A stretch of DNA of 64,000 nucleotides, taken from UBA6220 sp041651335 (GTDB taxonomy: Bacteria > Patescibacteriota > Minisyncoccia > Minisyncoccales > Minisyncoccaceae). Shown in pieces: positions 16,210 to 24,807 of the stretch. The position numbers were made by a program, and so were the translations under genes. The notes under the pieces were generated by a model. It was not told where the DNA came from. It did not search any database and worked only from the letters and a program-made list of their open reading frames with translations. The stretch is taken from positions 52,988 through 116,987 of the forward strand of contig JBAZJL010000002.1 of NCBI GenBank assembly GCA_041651335.1, in the 5' to 3' direction. The first letter of the stretch is position 1, and the number at the start of each line of letters is the position of its first letter.

Positions 16210-16252
16210 AAATAACAGCTTTTTTTAAAAAAGCAATTAATTAAATAAAAAT

Positions 16253-16477
16253 ATGGATGAATCAACAGTAAAATTGGCAGCCGCTCTCACAATTGGAATC
16301 GGAGCAATTGCTCCAGCAATCAGTATTGGAATGATTGGAAGCAAAGCTTCAGAGGCTATTGGCCGTAATCCAGAAGCAGCTTCTAAAATTCAAACCGGAA
16401 TGATTTTGTCAATCGCTTTTGCCGAAGCCGTGGCTATTTACGCCTTGGTTGTTGCCTTAATTATCTTATTTATTTAG
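16253..16477 (+). CDS. atpE: ATP synthase Fo subunit c
   Basis: 74 residues, two helices joined by the polar loop GRNPEAASK, the classic c-subunit hairpin. The ion-carrying acid is the Glu in IAFAEAVAIYALV. The sodium-site residues (Gln in helix 1, Ser/Thr after the Glu) are missing, since helix 1 has APAISIG and Ala follows the Glu. Proton coupling is therefore inferred. It is preceded by a 43-base A/T-rich gap. Confidence 0.96.
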   Translation: MDESTVKLAAALTIGIGAIAPAISIGMIGSKASEAIGRNPEAASKIQTGMILSIAFAEAVAIYALVVALIILFI

Positions 16478-16483
16478 TAAAAT

Positions 16484-16972
16484 ATGGAAGCCTTGGAAAT
16501 TGATTGGAAAATTTTTATTGGACAATTGATAAATTTCGCAATTTTATTTTTTTTGTTGAAAGCTTTTGTTTATGGCCCGTTTTTAGCAATGATTAAAAAA
16601 CGAAGAGAAAAAATCGAAGAAGGTATTGAAAAATCAGTTGCAGCAGAAGAAAAATTAAAAAAGCTTTTAGAAACCAAACAAAAAATGGAAGCTGACAACG
16701 AAGCAGAAAAAAAAGAAATTATTTTTTCTGCTAACGAAGAAGCAAAAAAAAGAATAGCTTCAGGCATTGAAAAAGCCGAACAGGAAAGACAGGCCATTTT
16801 ATTAAAAGCGGAAAAAGAAGCTCAAGAAAAAAAAGAAAAAGAGCTAGAAAAAACAAAAAAAGAAACCATTGAAAACGCTTTTGTTTTAGCCGAAAGTCTT
16901 TTAAAAGAAAATATTGACGAAACAAAAAATAAGAAAATAACCGAAGAGTTTTTAAGCAGGTTAAAATTATAA
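16484..16972 (+). CDS. atpF: ATP synthase Fo subunit b
   Basis: 162 residues: one N-terminal membrane helix (about 10-30, FIGQLINFAILFFLLKAFVYGP) and a long charged Lys/Glu coiled coil that forms the peripheral stalk. Residues KRREKIEEGIEKSVAAEEKL are typical. It sits between atpE and atpH in standard order, with 6- and 3-base gaps. Only one b gene is present, so the stalk should be a homodimer. Confidence 0.94.
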   Translation: MEALEIDWKIFIGQLINFAILFFLLKAFVYGPFLAMIKKRREKIEEGIEKSVAAEEKLKKLLETKQKMEADNEAEKKEIIFSANEEAKKRIASGIEKAEQERQAILLKAEKEAQEKKEKELEKTKKETIENAFVLAESLLKENIDETKNKKITEEFLSRLKL

Positions 16973-16975
16973 AAT

Positions 16976-17368
16976 ATGAAAAAAGAAAAAGAAATTTCTT
17001 TTTGGGCTCAGGCTTTGTTTCTGGCTGTAAAAAATAATCCCGAAGATTTTGAAATTTTTTTTGCTAATCTTAAAAATGCTTTAATTAAAAAACAAGAATT
17101 GCTTCCGGCTGTGATTAAAAAATTTGAAAAAATTTACCAACAAGAACAAAAAGCAAAATTGATTTTAGCAAAAAAAATAGAAGGAGAAGAAAAGAAAAAA
17201 ATAGAAGAAAAAATAAAAATGATTATTGGCCAAGACAAAGAAATTGAATATTTAATTGATTCTGATTTGATATCAGGTTTTCGTTTAAAAACAAAGGATT
17301 TTCTTATAAAAGCCTCTTTAAAAGATATTTTAATGGGGTTAAAAAACAAGCTATATGGACATAATTGA
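16976..17368 (+). CDS. atpH: ATP synthase F1 subunit delta, shortened
   Basis: 130 residues against the usual 175-180. The start (ISFWAQALFLAVKNN) resembles the delta YAxALFE opening. The C-terminal end has the family signature (YLIDSDLISGFRLKTKDFLIKASLKDIL). The loss is therefore mainly in the N-terminal helical bundle that grips the top of F1. Position between atpF and atpA supports the call. It overlaps atpA by 14 bases. No frameshift is visible. Confidence 0.85.
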   Translation: MKKEKEISFWAQALFLAVKNNPEDFEIFFANLKNALIKKQELLPAVIKKFEKIYQQEQKAKLILAKKIEGEEKKKIEEKIKMIIGQDKEIEYLIDSDLISGFRLKTKDFLIKASLKDILMGLKNKLYGHN

Positions 17369-18866
17369 AAAATTTAAAAAACAGCTGGAAGGAGTAGGGC
17401 TTAGTCCTGAGGCTGAAGAAATTGGTGAGGTTATTGAAGTAAAAGACGGGGTGGTAAAAATTTCCGGATTAAAAAATGCGGAAAACTTTGAGCTAATTCA
17501 ATTTGAAGGAGCCAATGTTTTTGGATTAGTTTTAAATTTAGAAGAATATGAGGCCGGGGCCGTGGTTCTTGGTTCAGATCGGGATATTAAGGAAGGAACT
17601 ATTGTGAAAAGAACAAAAAAAGTTTTTTCTTTGCCAGTGGGAGAAGGTTTATTGGGGAGAGTAGTGGATCCAATGGGTAATCCTCTTGATGGAAAAGGAG
17701 AAATCAAAGCCTCGGAATATCTTCCTTTAGAAAGAAAGGGCCCTTCGGTTATTGAAAGAAAGCCAGTGGGAGAGCCGATTCATACTGGAATAAAAATGGT
17801 TGATGCTTTAATTCCAATCGGTCGGGGTCAAAGAGAATTAATTATTGGCGATCGAGGACTAGGAAAAACAGCAGTTGCTCTTGACGCTATTATTAATCAA
17901 AAAAATGAAAAAAATAGGCCTTATTGTATTTATGTGGCTTGTGGTCAAAAGAAAAGCAAGGTAAGAAGATTGATTACTACTTTAGAAAAATCAGGAGCCA
18001 TGGAATATACTACCGTAGTTTGCGCCTTTCCTGATGATCCAGCTAGTTTTGTTTATTTAGCGCCTTTTGCCGGAGTTACTATTGGTGAGTATTTCCGAGA
18101 TAATAAAAAAGATGCGCTTGTTGTTTTTGACGATTTAACCAAGCAAGCTTGGGCATGGAGAGAAATCTCTTTAATTTTAAGGCGTCCGCCAGGTCGAGAA
18201 GCTTATCCTGGAGATGTTTTTTATTTGCATTCTCGTCTCTTAGAAAGAGCGGCCAGATTATCTGAAGAAAAAGGAGGGGGATCTTTAACTGCTTTGCCGA
18301 TTATTGAAACCCAGGCTGGAGATATTAGTGGATACATTCCAACCAATGTGATTAGTATTACCGATGGCCAGATATTTTTAAACTCAACAATGTTTAAAAA
18401 AGAACAAAAACCAGCGATTGATGTTGGAACTTCGGTTAGTCGAGTGGGTTCGGCAGCTCAACTAAAACCAATGAAAAAAGTAGCAGGCCGATTAAAATTG
18501 GACTTAGCTCAATTTCAAGAGCTAGAGAGATTTTCTGAATTTACCGAAGAGCTTGATTCTCAAACAAAAAGTATTATTGAAAAAGGGAAAAGAATTAGAG
18601 AGATTTTAAGGCAAGACGACCTTAATCCTTATTCTTTTGAAAAAGAAGCAATTGTTATTTTTGCTGGAGTTAATGGAGGCTTAGAAGAAATTCCGCTAGA
18701 CAGAATCAAAGAATTTGAAAAAAACTTGCTTCAAGAAATGGAAATTAGCCATAAAGATATTCTTGCGGAAATCAGAGAGAAAGAAGATTTTACAGATGCT
18801 GCTCAAGCAAAAGTTTTAGAAGTAATAAAAGAAATTAAGAAAAAATATGGATCTTCGGGAAATTAA
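17355..18866 (+). CDS. atpA: ATP synthase F1 subunit alpha
   Basis: 503 residues, full length. It has the N-terminal beta barrel, the non-catalytic P-loop GDRGLGKTA (family usual GDRQTGKTA), VACGQKKSKV, the conserved YxAPFAGVTIGEYFRD segment, DDLTKQAWAWREISLILRRPPGREAYPGD and the alpha signature region DGQIFL. It carries the arginine that completes the beta-subunit catalytic site (VGTSVSRVGSAAQ). It starts 14 bases inside atpH and ends 20 bases inside atpG. Confidence 0.97.
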   Translation: MDIIEKFKKQLEGVGLSPEAEEIGEVIEVKDGVVKISGLKNAENFELIQFEGANVFGLVLNLEEYEAGAVVLGSDRDIKEGTIVKRTKKVFSLPVGEGLLGRVVDPMGNPLDGKGEIKASEYLPLERKGPSVIERKPVGEPIHTGIKMVDALIPIGRGQRELIIGDRGLGKTAVALDAIINQKNEKNRPYCIYVACGQKKSKVRRLITTLEKSGAMEYTTVVCAFPDDPASFVYLAPFAGVTIGEYFRDNKKDALVVFDDLTKQAWAWREISLILRRPPGREAYPGDVFYLHSRLLERAARLSEEKGGGSLTALPIIETQAGDISGYIPTNVISITDGQIFLNSTMFKKEQKPAIDVGTSVSRVGSAAQLKPMKKVAGRLKLDLAQFQELERFSEFTEELDSQTKSIIEKGKRIREILRQDDLNPYSFEKEAIVIFAGVNGGLEEIPLDRIKEFEKNLLQEMEISHKDILAEIREKEDFTDAAQAKVLEVIKEIKKKYGSSGN

Positions 18867-19722
18867 AGGAAAAATCGGATCAGTAAAAAATATTTCTGAG
18901 CTGACTAGCGCTTTAGAGACTTTTTCTGCTTTAAAAATGAGAAAAACTCAAAAAAGATTTTTAGATTCAAAATCTTTTGCGCAAAATATGGCTAATATGT
19001 TAAAAAGATTGGAAAAAGCATTACGAGAAAAAAAATCAATTTATTTAGAAGAAAGGCCATTAAAAAAAATATTGGTTTGCGTTGTGGCATCAGATAGGGG
19101 ATTTTGTGGATCGTTTAATTCCAGCATTTTAAAGTTTGCCGATCGATCTTTAAAAGAAATTCGTAATCAGGGAGAAGTAGAAATAATGCCGATTGGCAAA
19201 AAGGCCATTAGCCATTATAAAAAAGAAAATCCATTATACAGTTTTTCTGGAATCGGTGATTATTGGAAATTTAGCGAAACAAAGGAAATTTCCGATTTTT
19301 TAATCAAAGCTTTTTTAGAAGACAAGTATCAAAAAATTTATCTTTTTTATACTCACTTTTTTTCTTCTTTTTCGCAAAAAGCTTCTTTAATTCAGCTTTT
19401 TCCTTTAACCCAAGAAACAATTGCTAATTTTTTAAAAGAAGAAGACAAAAAAGAAAACAAAGAACAAGATTATTTATTAGAGCCGTCTCCAGAAACAATT
19501 TTGAACCAGATTATTCCAACCCTGATTGAATATTTAGTTTATCAATTTATTTTATCAGCCAATACTTCGGAACATTCGGCTCGAATGTTAGCAATGAGAA
19601 GCGCTTCGGATAATGCTCGAGGATTATTAGGAGAATTAAAATTGGTTTATAACAAGGCTAGACAAGAACAAATCACTTCCGAAGTTTGTGAAATTTCATC
19701 AACTAAAGAAGCAATGGGATAA
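18847..19722 (+). CDS. atpG: ATP synthase F1 subunit gamma
   Basis: Central rotor shaft. 291 residues: an N-terminal helix (MDLREIKGKIGSVKNISELTSALE), the family centre SDRGFCGSFNSSIL, and the C-terminal helix ending in SEHSARMLAMRSASDNARGLLGELKLVYNKARQEQIT, which packs in the alpha3beta3 bore. Complete. It is followed by an unusual 145-base gap before atpD. Confidence 0.96.
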   Translation: MDLREIKGKIGSVKNISELTSALETFSALKMRKTQKRFLDSKSFAQNMANMLKRLEKALREKKSIYLEERPLKKILVCVVASDRGFCGSFNSSILKFADRSLKEIRNQGEVEIMPIGKKAISHYKKENPLYSFSGIGDYWKFSETKEISDFLIKAFLEDKYQKIYLFYTHFFSSFSQKASLIQLFPLTQETIANFLKEEDKKENKEQDYLLEPSPETILNQIIPTLIEYLVYQFILSANTSEHSARMLAMRSASDNARGLLGELKLVYNKARQEQITSEVCEISSTKEAMG

Positions 19723-19732
19723 TAAAAAGTCG

Positions 19733-19849
19733 CGAATCAAGAATTAAAAAATAAGAAATATATTTTCAATTAAATTTTTTTAAAAAAATAACAAAGAAAA
19801 GAGAACAAAGAAATAACTTTTTCAAAGCTTATTCTTAATTCTTTATTCG
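19733..19849. repeat. Long imperfect inverted repeat between atpG and atpD
   Basis: The left arm (19733-19755, CGAATCAAGAATTAA then ATAAG) is complementary to the right arm (19828-19849) with one mismatch in the first 15 pairs and a small bulge. The loop is about 72 AT-rich bases. The rest of the operon is overlapping or tightly spaced, so this 145-base insert stands out. It could be an RNA processing or pausing element. No ORF is present. Confidence 0.55.
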
Positions 19850-19867
19850 TAATTATAAAAAATAATT

Positions 19868-21223
19868 ATGGCAAAAATAATACAAATCATTGGTCCGGTT
19901 GTTGATGTAGAATTTGAGGAAGGAAAAATTCCAGCTCTTTATACTGCTTTAGTTGTTAAAAACAAAGATTTAGTTTTAGAAGTTGAACAAGAGCTAGGAG
20001 AAGGCAAGGTAAAATGCTTGGCCATGGGGCCGACCGAAGGACTGAAAAGAGGCGATGAAGTGGAAGATACTGGTGGGCCAATCAAGGTGCCAGTTGGCAA
20101 AGATGCCTTGGGAAGAATTTTGAATGTTTTAGGAGAACCGATTGATAATCAAGGAGAAATAAAAGAATCTCAAAAATCACCGATTCATAAAAAAGGCCCG
20201 GCCTTAAAAGAACAAAAAGATGAAGTAGAAATTTTAGAAACCGGAATCAAAGCCATTGATCTACTTTGTCCTTTGCCAAAAGGTGGAAAAGTAGGGCTTT
20301 TTGGAGGAGCAGGAGTAGGGAAAACAGTTTTAATTCAAGAGCTAATTACTAATATTGCTCGCGAACATCAAGGCTATTCGATTTTTGCTGGAATCGGAGA
20401 ACGTTCTCGTGAAGGAAATGATATTTATCGGGAAATGAAAGAATCAAATACATTAAAAAGCACTTGTTTGGTTTTTGGGCAAATGAACGAATCTCCGGGC
20501 GTAAGATTTAGAATTCCTTTTACTGCGTTAACCATTGCCGAACATTTTCGTGATGTGGAAAAAAAGGATGTTCTTTTGTTTATGGACAATATGTTTCGTT
20601 TTGTTTTGGCTGGAAGCGAAGTGTCTGCTTTATTAGGAAGAATTCCGTCGCAAACAGGATATCAGCCCACGCTATCTTCTGAAGTTGGATTGCTTCAAGA
20701 AAGAATTACTTCCACTAAAGATGGATCAATTACTTCAGTTCAGGCAGTTTATGTTCCAGCTGATGACTTAACTGATCCAGCGATTGTGGCTACATTTTCC
20801 CACCTTGATTCTTCTTTGGTTTTGTCTCGAGCCATTGCTTCGCTTGGAATTTATCCAGCAGTTGATCCTTTGGAATCAAATTCTTCTTTATTAAGTCCTA
20901 GAATTGTGGGTCAAAAGCATTATGATGTGGCCAGCAAAGTAAAAAAGATTTTGCAAAGATATAAAGAATTACAAGATATTATTGCTATTTTGGGAATCGA
21001 AGAATTAGCTGAAGAAGATAAAATTATTGTTGATCGAGCCAGAAAGATTCAAAAATATTTATCTCAGCCGTTTTTTGTAGCCGAGGTTTTTAGTGGTATT
21101 CCTGGAAAATATGTAACAATTGAAGAAACAATTAATGGTTTTGAAAAAATTGTTTCTGGAGAAATGGATGATAAACCCGAAGCTGCTTTTTATATGAAAG
21201 GAAATATTAACGAAGTCCAATAA
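19868..21223 (+). CDS. atpD: ATP synthase F1 subunit beta
   Basis: 451 residues, catalytic subunit. Walker A GGAGVGKTVLIQELI, the catalytic Glu in AGIGERSREGNDIY, VFGQMNESPGVRFRI, Walker B LLFMDNMFRF, GRIPSQTGYQPTL, the ATP synthase signature in PAIVATFSHLDSSLVLSRAI, and the C-terminal DELSEED-like region reading GIEELAEEDK. It is separated from atpG by an inverted repeat and followed after one base by atpC. Confidence 0.97.
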   Translation: MAKIIQIIGPVVDVEFEEGKIPALYTALVVKNKDLVLEVEQELGEGKVKCLAMGPTEGLKRGDEVEDTGGPIKVPVGKDALGRILNVLGEPIDNQGEIKESQKSPIHKKGPALKEQKDEVEILETGIKAIDLLCPLPKGGKVGLFGGAGVGKTVLIQELITNIAREHQGYSIFAGIGERSREGNDIYREMKESNTLKSTCLVFGQMNESPGVRFRIPFTALTIAEHFRDVEKKDVLLFMDNMFRFVLAGSEVSALLGRIPSQTGYQPTLSSEVGLLQERITSTKDGSITSVQAVYVPADDLTDPAIVATFSHLDSSLVLSRAIASLGIYPAVDPLESNSSLLSPRIVGQKHYDVASKVKKILQRYKELQDIIAILGIEELAEEDKIIVDRARKIQKYLSQPFFVAEVFSGIPGKYVTIEETINGFEKIVSGEMDDKPEAAFYMKGNINEVQ

Positions 21224-21224
21224 T

Positions 21225-21470
21225 ATGGAACTAAGCATTTCTACACCAGAAAAATTAATATTCAAAGGAGAAGCAGAATCAATAAATATACCTACGCAAT
21301 CAGGAATGATTACGGTTTTGCCAAAACATACAGCTCTGCTTTCTGCTGTTTCTTTTGGTCGAATTAAAATTATTACTCAAAATCAAGAAAAATATTTTCC
21401 TTGCGAAGGAGGAGTTTTAGAAGTTTCAGAAGGAAGAGCAGTTATTCTTTTGAGGACCCTGAGGGGATAA
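21225..21470 (+). CDS. atpC: ATP synthase F1 subunit epsilon, beta-sandwich only
   Basis: 81 residues. The N-terminal beta sandwich is complete (ISTPEKLIFKGEAESINIPTQSG, VLPKHTALLSAV, GGVLEVSEGRAVIL). The C-terminal helical hairpin, which in longer epsilon subunits inhibits ATP hydrolysis and binds ATP, is absent. The gene ends cleanly before a terminator, so this is a short form rather than a break. It probably cannot give epsilon-type inhibition. Confidence 0.92.
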   Translation: MELSISTPEKLIFKGEAESINIPTQSGMITVLPKHTALLSAVSFGRIKIITQNQEKYFPCEGGVLEVSEGRAVILLRTLRG

Positions 21471-21481
21471 TTATTAAAAAG

Positions 21482-21509
21482 AACAGGCCGAAATAGGCCT
21501 GTTTTTTTA
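21482..21509 (+). terminator. Terminator of the ATP synthase operon
   Basis: AACAGGCC / GGCCTGTT with a 6-base loop, then a run of T. Confidence 0.9.
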
Positions 21510-21518
21510 ATTTTTTTG

Positions 21519-21527
21519 TGTTAAAAT
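21519..21527 (+). promoter_or_regulatory. Extended -10 promoter of the NIF3-like gene
   Basis: TGTTAAAAT, that is TG-N-TAAAAT, after a T-run and 25 bases before the ATG. The same TGTGTTAAAAT string stands before the gene at 30728. Confidence 0.55.
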
Positions 21528-21552
21528 AATTTTATAAATATAATTTTAAGAT

Positions 21553-22497
21553 ATGAAAATTAAAGAAATTTTTGATTTAAGCACTAAAATGGGAATGGCA
21601 GCCGATTTTAGAGGAAAAGATGGAGTTGCAAAATTTTTAGCAAGAAAAAAGAAAAAATACGAATCTTTGTCTGAAAAAACAAAAAAAGAATTTGATTTGG
21701 AAAAGCTTAATAATCCTTATTTGGATTCTCGAATTCATAATATTGCTGAAGACAAAGAAATTAAAAAAATTTTAGCTGGTATTGATATTGACACTTCAGA
21801 ATTGCTTTTAGCGAAACAACTAAACGATATTGATTTGGTTGTTGGACACCATCCGCTTGGAAAAGCTTTGGCTGATTTAGGCGATGCTGTTGAATTGCAA
21901 AGTGATATTTTAAATTATTACGGAGTGCCGATTAATATTGCCGAATCTCTTACTTTCCCCAGAATGTCTGAGGTAGCGCGAGGAGTAAGTGCTAATAATC
22001 ATCAAAAAACCATTGATGCTGCCCGATTATTAAAAATAAATCTTATAAATACCCATTCTTCTTGTGATAATTTGGTGGCTAATTTTTTAAAAAATAAAAT
22101 AGAACAAGAAAATCCTGAAACCGTGGAAGATTTGATGAATTTATTAAAATCGATTCCAGAATATAAAGAAGCGGAAAAAAATAAAGCTGGTCCGAAAATT
22201 TTTGTTGGCAATCCAGAAAGAAGATGTGGAAAAATAGTTTTAATAGAAATTTCTGGAGGCACGGGCGGATCTTCAAAATTATATGAAAAAATGGCGCAAG
22301 CTGGTATTGGCACAACCGTGGCCATGCACATGTCTGAAGAAAATAGAAAAGAAGCCGAAGCTTCTCATTTAAATGTAATTATCGCTGGTCATATTTCTTC
22401 CGACTCTTTGGGCATGAATTTATTTTTAGATGAATTAGAAAAAAACGGAATTGAAATTGTGCCTTGTTCAGGACTAATTCGGATAAAAAGATATTAA
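21553..22497 (+). CDS. NIF3-like dinuclear-metal protein
   Basis: 314 residues. The core has VVGHHPLGKALADLGDAV and a late AGHISSDSLGMNLFLDELEKNGI, which place His and Asp/Glu ligands as in NIF3 (DUF34), a family with a two-metal centre and no settled function; suggestions include GTP cyclohydrolase-like or metal-chaperone roles. A charged N-terminal region (about 15-60) precedes the core. The end overlaps the stop of convergent elp3 by 4 bases. Family call good, activity unknown. Confidence 0.75.
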   Translation: MKIKEIFDLSTKMGMAADFRGKDGVAKFLARKKKKYESLSEKTKKEFDLEKLNNPYLDSRIHNIAEDKEIKKILAGIDIDTSELLLAKQLNDIDLVVGHHPLGKALADLGDAVELQSDILNYYGVPINIAESLTFPRMSEVARGVSANNHQKTIDAARLLKINLINTHSSCDNLVANFLKNKIEQENPETVEDLMNLLKSIPEYKEAEKNKAGPKIFVGNPERRCGKIVLIEISGGTGGSSKLYEKMAQAGIGTTVAMHMSEENRKEAEASHLNVIIAGHISSDSLGMNLFLDELEKNGIEIVPCSGLIRIKRY

Positions 22498-24098
22498 TCC
22501 AATTTTTTAATCATATAGCCAGCCTTTAACTTGTAACCAAGTTTTTGATAGTAATTTCGCACTCCCACTCCAGAAATAATCGCTATTTTTTTAAATCCAA
22601 ATTCTTTTTTGGCAATTCTTTCCGCCTCTTTGATTAATTTTTTTCCAAGACCTTTGTGCTGAACCAATCCTTTTTTTTCTGAAATCAAACTTGCCTGGCC
22701 ATAAGTATGTAATTCTCTGATCAGGGCGCAGTCTTTTAAAACAGGCAAAGTATTTTTAAAATCATTATTTATTCTAAGGCGAAGCATGCTGTAAAGATTT
22801 TTTTGAGCTTTGTCTTCCCAGCTTAAAAAAATTTCTTTTTCCTTCGAAGCATTATAATTTTCTCGGAATAAATAAGCTTTTTCTTTTGGCAATGATTTTA
22901 CTTCTCGGCACCTGATGCACTGGCAATGCCAGTTTTCTTTTTGCATGTCTTGTTCAATCATTTGGCGCAAATTAGAAACTCGCGATCCCCCGGCAACAAT
23001 CAAAGGAGAGGGGATATCGCGGATTATTCTTTCTATTCTTACGTATCGCGGAATTATTTTTTTTATTGATTTTAACAAATCCAGTAAAACTTTTTCAGAA
23101 TAAGGCTTGTATTCTTTTGCTAAATATTTTTTATAAAGTAAAGCTTCTTTAACAAGGGCGCAAGGATATATTTTTAAACAATCGGGCTTAAAATCAGAAT
23201 CATTAAATAATTCTTTAAACATTTTTAAATCTTTTTTTGGGTTTGAACCAAAAAGATTCAGCATCACCTGATAAGAAACTTTAAATCCCGCATTTTTTAA
23301 ATTTTGAGTGGCATCAATTATTTCTTTTATTCCGTGGCCTCGATTATTTTTTTTTAAAATATCTTCAAAAACAGATTGGACACCTAATTCTACTTTTGTA
23401 GCGCCCAGCCTTTGAATTTGTTCTATTTCTTTCAGGGTTATAAAATCAGGCCTGGTTTCAATAGACATTGCCACGATTCGATATTTTGATTTTTGATTTT
23501 TCTTTTGGGCGATTAATAGTTTTTTCCATAAATCAGCTAAACTTAGATTTTTATCATCAGGGTTGTTTTTTTCTTCATTGCAAGCATCAAAGCATTTTTT
23601 GCAAAACCAAACTTGGTATTTTTTAGGATAATAAGACCAGGTAGCGCCGATAATACGAATTTCCACTTTATTGGTTGGATGCCCTGAAATATCAAGCACC
23701 TCTAATCTTTTCTGAGTTTGGACATAAGGATCGAATTTTAAACGTTTTGCCCTTTCCACGGCCGGCTCCCCTGAAAGATAGCTTCTAGGGATTCCGGGTT
23801 CGTTTGGGCAATAAAGGCATTTCCCTGGGCAAGAATAAGGCTTGGTTAAAATAGAGACATTTACCACCCCAGAAAGGGATCGAATTGGCCTAGTTCTTAA
23901 AAGCATTTCCAATTTTAGATTTTTTTTAATGCTTTTTTCTTTCACCAGTTTATGATAAGATTTAAGCAGAGCAATATTTCCCGGACAGCTTATTTTCATT
24001 GATTTGGCAATTTTTCTTTTTGCCAAAGACAAATCATCCGAATTTTCTGCTCGGATTTTTAAAAGCTCTAAAATTATCAATTCATTAGTGTTTTCCAT
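22494..24098 (-). CDS. elp3: Elp3-type tRNA wobble-uridine carboxymethyl enzyme (radical SAM + acetyltransferase)
   Basis: 534 residues from MENTNELII. Elp3 uses acetyl-CoA and a 5'-deoxyadenosyl radical to make the cm5U base at tRNA position 34. The radical-SAM cluster is CPGKCLYC (C90, C94, C97). Conserved segments are PNEPGIPRSYLSGEPAVERA, SIETRPDFI, GATKVELGVQSV, NNRGH and IRIRRDIPS-like RIIRDIPSPLIVAGG. The C-terminal GNAT domain has YGQASLI, HKGLGKKLI and NYYQKLGYKL. Archaea and some bacteria carry this single-protein form without Elp1/2. The ATG is 2 bases from the ATG of the divergent methyltransferase. Confidence 0.94.
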   Translation of the reverse strand: MENTNELIILELLKIRAENSDDLSLAKRKIAKSMKISCPGNIALLKSYHKLVKEKSIKKNLKLEMLLRTRPIRSLSGVVNVSILTKPYSCPGKCLYCPNEPGIPRSYLSGEPAVERAKRLKFDPYVQTQKRLEVLDISGHPTNKVEIRIIGATWSYYPKKYQVWFCKKCFDACNEEKNNPDDKNLSLADLWKKLLIAQKKNQKSKYRIVAMSIETRPDFITLKEIEQIQRLGATKVELGVQSVFEDILKKNNRGHGIKEIIDATQNLKNAGFKVSYQVMLNLFGSNPKKDLKMFKELFNDSDFKPDCLKIYPCALVKEALLYKKYLAKEYKPYSEKVLLDLLKSIKKIIPRYVRIERIIRDIPSPLIVAGGSRVSNLRQMIEQDMQKENWHCQCIRCREVKSLPKEKAYLFRENYNASKEKEIFLSWEDKAQKNLYSMLRLRINNDFKNTLPVLKDCALIRELHTYGQASLISEKKGLVQHKGLGKKLIKEAERIAKKEFGFKKIAIISGVGVRNYYQKLGYKLKAGYMIKKLD

Positions 24099-24100
24099 AA

Positions 24101-24787
24101 ATGGACCAAGAATTAGCAAAAACTATTTTAAGTAAAACTTGGAATGATTATAATAACGTAGCAGAGAAATATTCACAAGTTAGGGAAAAAAATTGGAAAG
24201 AAATGTCTTTTTTATTTGATGATTATTTGGAAAAAGGGGACAAGGTTTTAGATCTTGGCTGTGGAAATGGGCGTTTTTACGAAGAGCTTGCTTCTCGTGG
24301 AGCTTCTTATTATGGTCTTGATTTTTCGGAAAAAATAATTGAAATTGCTCAGAGAAATAATCCCAAAGGAAATTTTAAAGTTGCTGATGCTTTAAATATT
24401 CCTTTTGAAAACGATTTTTTTGACAAAATTTATAGCATTGCCGTACTTCATCATATCCCTTCTTTTGAACTGCGAATCAAATTTTTGGAAGAGGTGAAAA
24501 GGGTTTTAAGGGATAACGGATATTTAATTCTAACAGTTTGGGATTTAAAAGAAAAGAGGAAAAAAAGAAAGTTTAATTTTTTGGCTTGGTGGTGGGAGTT
24601 AGGAATGGATAGGGGCGATATTTTACTTCCTTGGTATGGGGTAAAAGATGCTTATTTCCATTGTTTTGAAAAAGAAGAGCTTTCTTTCTTGTTTCAATCG
24701 CTTCAATTTAAAATAATAAAAAACGGAGAGATAAAAGTAGGGGAGCGACCATATAATAATTTTTATTTCATTGTTCAAAAAAAATAA
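24101..24787 (+). CDS. Trm9/ALKBH8-like tRNA wobble-uridine methyltransferase (class I SAM)
   Basis: 228 residues. SAM motif I is VLDLGCGNG (49-57); GLDFSE and VADALNIPFENDFFD follow. Beyond the generic fold it resembles yeast Trm9 along its length: the opening NDYNNVAEKYSQVREKNW (Trm9 has YNEIAPHFSQTRYKPW), YSIAVLHHI before a helix, ILLPWY, and a Tyr/His/Phe segment followed by a Glu-Leu motif near the end. Trm9 methylates the carboxymethyl group made by Elp3, giving mcm5U. Position back to back with elp3 supports this role. A general UbiE-like methyltransferase is the alternative. Confidence 0.75.
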   Translation: MDQELAKTILSKTWNDYNNVAEKYSQVREKNWKEMSFLFDDYLEKGDKVLDLGCGNGRFYEELASRGASYYGLDFSEKIIEIAQRNNPKGNFKVADALNIPFENDFFDKIYSIAVLHHIPSFELRIKFLEEVKRVLRDNGYLILTVWDLKEKRKKRKFNFLAWWWELGMDRGDILLPWYGVKDAYFHCFEKEELSFLFQSLQFKIIKNGEIKVGERPYNNFYFIVQKK

Positions 24788-24807
24788 TAAATCTAAAAAA
24801 TTGAAAT

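Noticed and set aside
16253..16477. Sodium-type c subunit
   Set aside because: The Gln in helix 1 and the Ser/Thr after the Glu that bind sodium are absent.
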